Below, one piece after another: positions 56,435 through 64,000 of a DNA stretch of 64,000 nt. This stretch comes from Osedax fenrisi (lineage: Eukaryota > Annelida > Polychaeta > Sabellida > Siboglinidae). Positions within the stretch are counted from its first letter, which is position 1. Each line of letters starts with the position of its first letter. The translations under genes and the position numbers were made by a program. The notes under the pieces are model-generated. The model did no database searches and was not told the DNA's origin. It saw nothing but the letters and a program-made list of their open reading frames with translations. Where the stretch lies: assembly GCA_964019155.1 (NCBI GenBank), contig OZ025243.1, forward strand, positions 37,331,479-37,395,478, read 5' to 3'.

Positions 56435-56939
56435 CGGTTGTTAAGGGTGATCATAGAAAAAAAGTTTTGTTGGACTAATCGCATCTTATAGAAATTGAAA
56501 TTCTAAGAATATATGTATACTTCAATTTTTTTTGAGTCATTTTATACGACACGACATACTGTCAATCTTTTTTTTAGTATTTGTTTACGATTTTGTACAT
56601 GAACTGTTAAAATTCCAAGAAATTTCCAGGAATTTTTTTTTTAATTCTATTTTTTATATTTTCTGTTCCATTATTATAAAATAAATAGTGTGTTAACATT
56701 TGATAATAAATTATTCATTACAAAGGTTTCAAATACTTATTTTTTTATAATTTATTTTTTACATAGCAATATTTGTATCTAACTACATGTTAAACTTCAC
56801 GAGGCTGTCGTGTGACCTAAGATTAATAAAAAATTTAAAAAAATTGTGTGCTTCATTTTAAGGGTATATTTATAAAGAAAAACATAGTCCAATGTCAATC
56901 TGTTAATTTGCAATGTTCTATGGTCGCCTTTAGCAGTTG
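56435..56939. mobile_element. 505-bp TIR element in intron 6
   Basis: The left end TTAAGGGTGATCATAGAA and the right end (reverse CTAAAGGCGACCATAGAA) are imperfect inverted repeats, whose differences are all transitions. The following GTTGGACTA/AGTCCAAT words also pair. No coding is visible. The target duplication could not be defined, so the superfamily is unknown. Confidence 0.5.
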
Positions 56940-57180
56940 TATTCATTTTTAATTTCACGTGACGTTAATTATCGTATTAATGGTTCTTTTATTATTAATA
57001 TTTGAAGTTATATTTTCAATTGAAAAACCATGAGACTTTCCCGGTACACACATGCGTATTAAAACACTGTAACGTGTGTAAGATAGGCGACGACCTCCAC
57101 TAAACCTGTGTTTACTTGTGTATAACCCCTGCCTTACTAATAGCAGTTACACCACATTAACTATTGTGTTCACTTTACAG

Positions 57181-57444
57181 ACGAGATCATCTGCAGTATA
57201 CCAGACGAAGACCGCGTAAAGTTGATAAAAGACACGCCTAACTATTACAAACTTAACGTGATGGAGCCTATAGACAGAGAGCGGGTGACAATCCTGCGCC
57301 TAATTATCGTATGCGAAGATTCCGCTCAGCCGCCCAGGAGTTCACAGTTAAAGATAAGCCTTCGTGTCCGAGATGTTAATGATAATACGCCTCGCTTCCA
57401 GAAGGCGCTGTATACCGCCCACGTGATCAACGATAACACAATAG
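57181..57444 (+). CDS. protocadherin-like exon 7: most of EC4 and start of EC5
   Basis: Two bases complete codon 371; codons 372-458 follow, plus one base. Acceptor TTTACAG, donor G/gttagt, phases 1 and 1. It completes EC4: YYKLNVMEPIDRERV (the strand ending in DRE), then IIVCEDSAQPPRSS (the A-x-D-x-G-x-P position as CEDSAQP), then LRVRDVNDNTPRF with the full D-x-N-D-N calcium linker at residues 435-439. EC5 begins ALYTAHVINDN, where the entry Glu is replaced by Asp or Asn. Confidence 0.94.
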
Positions 57445-57495
57445 GTTAGTGTCACGTGTGTGAAGGTGTATTGTATAATAGTGTGCTTTATACAC

Positions 57496-57529
<34 letters not shown>

Positions 57530-57779
57530 GTGTAGGTAGTTAGTACCTATAGGTATTTGTACCCAGTCTGGATGTCAAAATAATATAAATAATAATAATA
57601 ATATAATGCTACCATGAACCCGATAATGTGTGTATATGTTGGTGTGTGTGTGTGTGGTTGTTTTAATGAGTGATAATGAATTACACTCCGAGAACCTAGA
57701 TGCATAATGATGATTTATGACCTGTGGCATTCATCATAGCTGTATATCTTTACTAAACTTTATATTTAGACATGCCTAA

Positions 57780-57930
57780 TAGTATTTTCTTTTACTCTAT
57801 ATATCTTTCTATCTCGCTACATATCTCTATATCTATATTACTCTCTCTTTCTTACTCTATATCTATTTATATTTTTATGTTTCTTCTTCTCTTTCTTATT
57901 ATCTCTCTCTCTCTCTTTCTCTCAACAAGT
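57780..57930. repeat. pyrimidine-rich simple sequence in intron 7
   Basis: A (TCTATA)/(TC)n low-complexity run, ending with nearly pure (CT)n at 57902-57923. An (AT)n tract at 57500-57530 and another at 58350-58379 share the intron. Confidence 0.8.
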
Positions 57931-58346
57931 GTATATAATACATAACAACCCGTACAATATACGTGGTACATCTCACATATCGTACATATATACGAGTTAC
58001 CTACATATTACCACATAACCGCATACATATATGTAGCAGACCGCACAGAGATAACGCACTTTGTTCTGGGTATTCAAAAATATATATTACATAATATATT
58101 GAATACCTGATTGTTGTAGCTGATTGTTGTAACTACTTTTTTAGCTGATCGATATAAAAACAGATTCACTACGCATGCGTGAATAATTAACCATTAGTTC
58201 ACCTTCAACACATATGTTCAAATTACTGTCCCTCTGTCCCCTATAGTAACGTAAAGGTGTACATGTGTACTTAAAGTACCGACAGGGTATCTAATACTCG
58301 TTATGTAATATTACATATTTATATGTGTGTGATATATATGGGAATG

Positions 58347-58381
<35 letters not shown>

Positions 58382-58755
58382 TTTTATAATACAAAAACAA
58401 TATAAATAAAGTAGTATGAAAATGATATGTATAATATTTTAATGTTCACGTTGATATAAGCAATATATAATTATCATTATTTATTATTAGTAATAATCAA
58501 TCCCATCTAGACTACTATATCATACAACATATATATATAATAGCTACCTTCTTAGTTCTGTAGGAGTTTTCTATTTATAACATGTAATCAAATACCTAAT
58601 ATATATTACCATATAAAATATAACCGGCTTCTTCCCTTAGATGTCTATGCATGTAATATATGATATTATCTCTACTTTACCATTACAAACTACCGTATCA
58701 CGCGACACACCTATAGGTATACCTATCCACACTAACTACCTGTACCCAATGATAG

Positions 58756-58856
58756 GTTCTCACGTGATCACAGTGAAGGCTACGGATGCAGATGTAGACG
58801 CCGTACTAGAATATTCCATAGAACAGAAATATCGCCCGTATCTATCTATCAATAAG
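58756..58856 (+). CDS. protocadherin-like exon 8: EC5 central part
   Basis: Two bases complete codon 459 (Gly); codons 460-492 follow. Acceptor ATGATAG (phase 1), donor AAG/gtaaga (phase 0). GSHVITVKATDADVDA carries the D-A-D calcium loop of EC5, and EYSIEQ with YLSINK are the next two strands. A longer upstream open frame exists, but only the start at 58756 restores both phase and the cadherin pattern. Confidence 0.92.
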
Positions 58857-59681
58857 GTAAGAGGCATTCTTTGTTATACATTGATATTAGTGGTCATCAT
58901 TAAGTCCGCAATACAATGCATGTATTACTAGTATGCTACATCAGTAGTATATTACAAGGTATAACTAGTGTTCATTAATATATAAATATGCTTTTCTAGG
59001 AGAATATTTGTAAATATAATCATAGATATAAATATTAAATAGGCTTAATCTTATTCATTAAACCTATAGGTTTACAGAAGGTGTATACATCTTATTAATT
59101 ATATTACAAAAATAAATATATGAAATAATTTCAAATATATGAACTCAATTATATTTCCTATAAACATTGATATTGATCCCTTTAGATATGTACCTATACT
59201 ACATATTAGATGTGAGGGTTATATAGATCACTATCCAAATAATAACCATACAAATTATTGATGCCCACAAGTACACCCACAAACAAGTTATTGTTATCAT
59301 TAGTGTAGTGTGTCGTTCACTGCTACATACCTATAGTAAGTATAATGCACTATAGTGCAACGACATAATTGTTTTCATTAATGATTTAATATAATATGAC
59401 TAGTTTTCACATAATATCTATAAATAGACTTATTGTATTGATACGGTTGTACTCAGTTCGGGTACCCATTAATAACGCATATAGTGCACCCAATAAGGTG
59501 TGATATTTGTAGCACGGACAGTTGGTCGGATGATCAGGTGGACAATCAGTTGATAAATATGGTAGACCATTGGTAGCCTGACCATCTGACTGACTATCAT
59601 GATATACAAACTACGCCCTTACAATGCTTTAAAGAATCGTCAACCCCCTCTAACACGCCCATTTCTCTACACACGTGATAG

Positions 59682-59828
59682 ACTACCGGAGAGATCACCA
59701 GTACACGCGTACTAAGCAGGCAGAGGACGCTTAACAAGGGCCAGATGTTTACATTCTCAGTCTCCGTATCGGATGGAGGACTGCACACCGATACTACTGT
59801 GGTAGTGGTGAAGTTCACGGACCAACTG
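59682..59828 (+). CDS. protocadherin-like exon 9: EC5 second half
   Basis: Codons 493-541, phase 0 at both ends. Acceptor GTGATAG, donor CTG/gttagt. TTGEITSTRVLSRQR follows INK at the end of exon 8, giving the normal xxTGxI-x-T motif; the usual LDRE is LSRQ here. FTFSVSVSDGGLHTDTTV has the A-x-D-x-G-x-P position as SVSDGGL. The exon ends VVVVKFTDQL, so the D-x-N-D-N linker is replaced by a degenerate TDQL followed in exon 10 by SRTMAPF. Confidence 0.92.
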
Positions 59829-59832
59829 GTTA

Positions 59833-60200
59833 GTTGTGAGGGGTGTAGCTGGGGGTAGATGGGGTGTAGCTGGGAGGTGTAGATGGGGTATAGCTGGGGG
59901 TATATCTGGGCAATGATGGGGTATAGTTGGGGTATAAATTAGGGTGTAGCAGGGAGGGTATAGCTAGGATGTATATATAACTATAGTTGGGGTGTAGATG
60001 GGGTATAGCTCGTGCATAGATGGGGTATAACTGGGGTGTCTCTGGGATATAACTGGTGTATAACTGGGGTATACCGTTATATATAAAGTGAATATTAGAT
60101 AGAGCTGGGGGTATATATGGGATATATCCGGGATATATATATATATATATATATATGGGGTATAACTGGGATATAGGTGGTATACCTATAGGTGCTGGAT
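59833..60200. repeat. degenerate G-rich tandem repeat in intron 9
   Basis: About 25 imperfect copies of a 12-15-bp unit close to TGGGGTATAGCT, starting four bases after the exon 9 donor. The plus strand is rich in GGGG runs spaced 8-12 bases apart. Confidence 0.85.
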
Positions 60201-60311
60201 AAGGTTTATCATAAGTGATGACTAACTAAAACCTCCGCGCCTATAACTTAATGCATTCAAATTCCCATTGTTACACACACAAACTCATCCACTAATACAT
60301 ACAGTCATGCT

Positions 60312-60416
60312 CGTGTGTGTGTGAGTGTGTGTGTAAGTGTGTGTGTGTGTGTGTGTGAGTATAATCAATACTCGTATTATGGTATATGCATATACCATGG
60401 TATATATACCATTTAT

Positions 60417-60477
<61 letters not shown>

Positions 60478-60482
60478 ACACA
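60312..60482. repeat. paired (GT)n and (CA)n microsatellites
   Basis: (GT)n at 60312-60358 and (CA)n at 60420-60482 face each other around the palindrome GGTATATGCATATACC. The two can fold together into a long hairpin. The small poly Cys-Val and Thr-His frames here are artefacts. Confidence 0.9.
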
Positions 60483-60496
60483 TACACAAATATATG

Positions 60497-61384
60497 GGAA
60501 AGTAACCTAATACGGACACTTTAACAATAAATAGTCTTAACATTTTATGACTCAATATTTGCAAATACATGTAATAATACATGTATTCTAAAATTACAAT
60601 ATATTCATATTATATGATTATAGATATTAATTTGATTTTAAAATTGTATTTATTTTTTTTATTTAATAGATAACGGGGGACCCCCGTCGGCGAAGTCCGT
60701 ATTCGGTACCCTTGTCCGAATACGGACAGTGTCCGTCGGACACCCTGTATTATAATACGGACACCCTATATGGTATATATATATATACCACTAGATAAAA
60801 TATATATTATTGATGAACCAATCAGATAAATTCCAATTACATTATTTATAATAAATGTTATGAATAATGTAATGTAATTTAATTAGTAATTAATTTATTA
60901 ATTTTTATTATTATATTAATTGATAATACAAGTTAAGTATCTAAATAATAATATTTTTAGATTTAGCTTCATTGATGGTATTAATATTATAACGCACTCG
61001 ATTTTTATGAAAATAGAATAGTTTATATTAGGGATTTATATGACCTCGAGATATGTGCTGATAACTTAATTAATATTTGATAACAAATATAGAAATTATG
61101 TATATAATATTCAGAATTCTTTAGTTTTTAATATTAAATAATAGATTTTATATCAATTTATTTGTATATTCTTGGGAAGGTTTTGAGCTGAAATTTTTTT
61201 TATAAATTTAAAAACTTAATAAAACAAGCAGTTTATTGGATATATCAGCACTATTTTGAATAATTAAAAATAAAAAATACTTTTTTAGACTATTTATATA
61301 ATTATGAATATTTTATTCACTAACATTTTTTTTAGGATTTATGGTTTATGAGATTCCGAGAGTGTCCGTATTCGGTTACTTTCC
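60497..61384. mobile_element. 0.9-kb TIR element in intron 9
   Basis: The left end GGAAAGTAACCTAATACGGA and the right end, whose reverse is GGAAAGTAACCGAATACGGA, are inverted repeats with one mismatch in the first 20 bases. Near the left end the word GTCCGTATTC and its complement recur several times (60685-60775), including in a GC-rich palindromic knot (GGGGGACCCCCGTCGG). No transposase frame. A target duplication is not evident. Confidence 0.75.
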
Positions 61385-62045
61385 ACTACATACATATAGT
61401 GATGGCACTTTATCCTATTCTAAAACAGAATGACAGTGTTGATAGTTTTATTTCATTAATTAAACATTTGTTATATGTATATTTAATGATATATATATAT
61501 ATATGTATATATATAATATTTATATTTAGATTTACATTTCACTTTTATATTTAAATAATACAATAGAGCTATTTTTTCATTTTAACTACACTTTTAAAAT
61601 ACAATTAAGGTAAAGTTATGGGTTTATTGTTTTACACCTAATAATTATATATACATATCTACTGGCTAATTTCAGATAATTAATCATCAACTGACCTTAT
61701 TGTTTGATGATAATTCATATGTAATAATGTTGAATATTTTTAATTAATTAATTAATTAACTAACTAAACATACCATACATTACGTGTACTTTAAATTATG
61801 TTAACATATACAATCATTCATTTTTATTATGTACATTTTTACAAATGTGTAAAGTATACAATTATATATATATATATATATATACCTATTCATGTAAATA
61901 TAGTTTATATACATTTAAATGTTCCATAATTCATTGTACAATACTTACTCATTGTTGTGTTCTATAGATAGATGACCCACACTTATCATATATGACCTAT
62001 AGGTATATGTTAACAACTTTTAAGTAACCATACAAACATTGACAG

Positions 62046-62240
62046 TCTAGAACTATGGCCCCGTTTATTCGAAGGCGATACACGTACCGTGTGAAGGAGA
62101 ACCTCAGTGTGGGAACAGTGATAGGACAGCCTACCATGAATATATCCGGGTACGAGAACGAACACCTGTACTTCACCCTGGCGGATGGAAAGCTCACTAA
62201 CGGTGATATCGAGATACACCGCAATACCGGACAGATACTC
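62046..62240 (+). CDS. protocadherin-like exon 10: start and first half of EC6
   Basis: Codons 542-606, phase 0 at both ends. The acceptor is TTGACAG at 62039-62045; the nearby alternative at 62050 would break the phase. The donor is CTC/gtaagt. SRTMAPFI is the EC5-EC6 linker (APF for the usual APxF). YTYRVKENLSVGTVIG is a textbook EC entry with the calcium-binding Glu in KEN. GYENEHLYFTLADG and IEIHRNTGQIL are the following strands, although the D-x-D loop is degenerate. Confidence 0.94.
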
Positions 62241-62432
62241 GTAAGTTGTACAATGTACACTTAATATATTAGGATATATCCTATATATATATGTATATAA
62301 TATATAACATATATATATAACGTATATAACATATATACTATATATGTATATATTTATACTTATTATCATAAATAAATATAAATGGTTACCGCAAAGTTCC
62401 ATTTCCAGGCAAATTGTTTTTTAATAAGTTTT

Positions 62433-62479
<47 letters not shown>

Positions 62480-63180
62480 TTTATACAGTATACTCTACAC
62501 ACTATACACATACTATACTCTACATTATACAGTATTTATAGTGTTACAATCTATAGATGTATCCGTATAAGATACGATTAAGAAATCCACTAATGTGTAA
62601 TTAGTCGGTATTGTATATTGGTCTACTTACCGTTGTTGACCACTACTTATAGTAATGCTAAGTAGGCTATCGTTTAGTTCAATGCAGTGAGCATGCCGTA
62701 TTGTACAATATTTATATATATATATATTATATAAAGTGAAGTCAGCATGTATATCGATAATAATTATTGTAATATAAACGGTCCTTATAAACGTTATTAA
62801 ATATAAAAATATGTGTGATAACATACATTAACATAATAATAATAATAATAGTACTTACCCGAATAGATGCAGAACGAAGAGTATGTTGATCTAACCGAGT
62901 GGCATATCTTTTATATTAAAATAACGACAACAAAATGACAGACGATAATAAATATAAAATACAAAAACGAACAGACGATACAAATTTATATAAAAAAATA
63001 GAACTATTCATATGGCTGCAATCAACCGATCGCGAAGCCTAAAACAATTTATGTATGTAAATATATCGATTATATTATGTAATAACGAGCGTATTGAATT
63101 AAATTCAATTCAATTTAAATGTCACTATAAGTGTATATTACATATTATATTACATTCATCGATATGCATGCATACTTCAC

Positions 63181-63227
<47 letters not shown>

Positions 63228-63232
<5 letters not shown>

Positions 63233-63339
63233 AACAATCAATATATATATATATTTATTCTATATTTCAGAAACCCCGCTAACTCAGACTTTTTTTAAAA
63301 TGGTAATTTGTTTTATACATATGTAAATACATTTAATAA

Positions 63340-63375
<36 letters not shown>

Positions 63376-63752
63376 CAGTATGCATACCCTTAGTCGAGCT
63401 AGCAGGAAATGTCACACGATGAAAATTGTGCAACGCTCGACTATCTCTGCTCACTCTGAATCTGCTTTCTCTGTGGTAGCTCCAAAATACTGGAATTCTC
63501 TACCATATGACATTAGGTGTTTGAAATCCTTGTCACTATTTAAATGTAAACTCTCCACGCACCTATTAACATTGTAACCTACCTTTTCCTTTATTTTTAT
63601 TGTACTTTATTTATTTTATTTTTGTTTCCTTCTCATGACGCCCATAACCACCACGTGATTTTGTAGTAAATAAAATATTTTAAAATAAAATAAAATAAAT
63701 ATATCATACATATATTCAGTCCCTTCAATTCTGAGATATCGAGAGTTAACTG
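63228..63752. mobile_element. M2-family MITE interrupted by a LINE fragment
   Basis: The left end TAGTCAACAATC and right end GAGAGTTAACTG are inverted, in a (TA)n context. The left interior AACTCAGACTTTTTTT followed by TATGTAAATACATTTAATA, and the right interior AATTCTGAGATATCGAGA, match the small MITE at 4548-4749. The middle (about 63385-63700) is unrelated LINE sequence, so a LINE 3' end landed in the MITE. Confidence 0.65.
63385..63700 (+). mobile_element. L2-like LINE 3' fragment in intron 10
   Basis: The plus strand encodes SAFSVVAPKYWNSLPYDIR followed by SLSLFKCKLSTHLL, corresponding to AAFAVAAPKYWNLLPTDIR and SLFKRKLYKYF at the end of the near-intact copy at 19.4-22.2 kb. A stop follows at 63575, then an A/T-rich 3' UTR with (ATAAA)n tail. 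Only the last about 60 codons are present. It is a typical severe 5' truncation. Confidence 0.85.
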
Positions 63753-63803
63753 TACCCATAGTATTTACAATATAGTCACGTGACATACATGTCCTCGTCA
63801 CAG

Positions 63804-64000
63804 GTGGCCGGAAGACTTGACCGGGAGCGAGAGGCCACGTTAACATTCCGCCTACACGTGTATACCCCGCGTAACCGCCACCACCCCCTATCTATCGCCG
63901 TCGTACTGATACACCTCACCGACGTTAACGACAACCTACCTGAACTGGTGTGGCCTAAGAAACCGCTCCGAGTGGATCCGGCCCGGAGTGTGGGTTACGT
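63804..64000 (+). CDS. protocadherin-like exon 11: end of EC6 and start of EC7 (runs off window)
   Basis: Codons 607-671 and two further bases; the exon continues past the window. Acceptor GTCACAG, phase 0. VAGRLDREREATLTF has the LDRE motif directly after NTGQIL of exon 10. The A-x-D-x-G motif is replaced by VYTPRNRHHP. IHLTDVNDNLPELVW has a full D-x-N-D-N linker (residues 646-650). EC7 starts PLRVDPARSVGY, with Asp-Pro at the usual entry Glu. Confidence 0.93.
   Translation, partial: MAGRLDREREATLTFRLHVYTPRNRHHPLSIAVVLIHLTDVNDNLPELVWPKKPLRVDPARSVGY

Larger units (their letters stand above)
52912..57180 (+). other. intron 6 (4.3 kb)
   Basis: Donor GTTAGT, acceptor CTTTACAG. Contains the GTACA palindrome cluster, an (AT)n tract (53309-53350), GT-rich simple sequence (53530-53645), and two copies of TCGGCTCGGCATCA about 28 bp apart near 53840-53890. 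A TIR element lies at 56435-56939. No further exon is required by the protein. Confidence 0.7.
62241..63803 (+). other. intron 10 (1.6 kb) with nested repeats
   Basis: Donor GTAAGT, acceptor CGTCACAG. Holds (AT)n tracts at 62438-62477 and 63186-63228, and the M2-family MITE at 63228-63752 with a LINE fragment inside it. Confidence 0.75.
40277..64000 (+). other. protocadherin-like gene locus, 5' part (11 exons)
   Basis: A single gene assembled from eleven exons (CDS join 40277-40651, 42996-43199, 43651-43785, 44315-44410, 44822-44977, 52767-52911, 57181-57444, 58756-58856, 59682-59828, 62046-62240, 63804-64000). Every intron is GT-AG. Eight of ten introns are in phase 0; introns 6 and 7 are in phase 1. 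The donor GTTAGT is used three times. The joined 671 codons give a signal peptide and EC1 to EC6 plus the start of EC7. The product should be a cell-surface, calcium-dependent adhesion protein. Remaining ECs, membrane span and cytoplasmic tail lie beyond the window. The intron sizes range from 411 bp to 7.8 kb, the large ones being swollen by transposons. Confidence 0.9.

Noticed and set aside
58641..58755. Longer version of exon 8 starting at 58641
   Set aside because: Only an acceptor at 58755 keeps the phase with exon 7 and gives the uninterrupted IGSHVITVKATDAD reading. The upstream part has no cadherin pattern.
60285..60524. Two frames of poly Cys-Val and Thr-His
   Set aside because: Translation of the (GT)n and (CA)n microsatellites.
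62051..62055. Alternative acceptor (GTCTAG) for exon 10
   Set aside because: It would break the reading phase with exon 9. The acceptor four bases upstream of 62046 keeps it.

Overview
This window is animal nuclear DNA. The evidence is a multi-exon cadherin gene with canonical GT-AG introns, an intron-containing tRNA-Ile(UAU), and remnants of LINE, SINE, hAT, pogo/Tc1-like and other terminal-inverted-repeat (TIR) transposons. The sequence is strongly AT-rich, with dozens of long (AT)n tracts. The first cadherin repeat carries the Cys-x6-Cys loop seen in protocadherins, which suggests a bilaterian, possibly a spiralian, but the lineage cannot be fixed from this sequence.

Layout. Positions 1-39,900 hold no protein-coding gene that I can support except transposon ORFs. 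In order they contain: a 464-bp pogo-like MITE (754-1217); a promoter-like island with RFX and NRF-1 sites (about 2480-2680); a second small MITE (4548-4749); a decayed hAT element with 8-bp target duplications and a nested MITE (6064-8945); a tRNA-derived SINE (9068-9343); a decayed reverse transcriptase (about 9640-10440); a large foldback element (11146-11558); tRNA-Ile(UAU) with a 35-nt intron (11676-11784); and a cluster of three L2/CR1-like LINE copies (13785-14330, 16120-18475, 19249-22695). The last LINE copy is almost intact, with every catalytic motif I looked for. From 22.7 to 39.9 kb there are microsatellites, two minisatellites and a 1.4-kb TIR element (35702-37112).

Positions 40,277 to the window end (64,000) hold the 5' part of a protocadherin-like gene on the + strand. 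I placed eleven exons by matching splice sites, phase and cadherin-repeat continuity. They give a signal peptide, six complete extracellular cadherin (EC) repeats and the start of a seventh (671 codons). The gene runs off the right edge, so the transmembrane and cytoplasmic parts are missing. Its introns hold two more SINE copies of the same family, a 4.3-kb TIR element related to the 1.4-kb one upstream, two further TIR elements, and a MITE interrupted by a LINE fragment.

The most interesting signals are: (i) the two related TIR elements, one an internal-deletion derivative of the other with substantially different termini; (ii) a large excess of a few short palindromes (ACCTATAGGT, ACTATAGT, TTACGTAA) over the whole window; (iii) a nearly intact LINE whose frame is broken by a single TGA; (iv) introns bounded by unusually long direct repeats; (v) a CRE-rich leader with three tiny upstream ORFs in front of the cadherin start.
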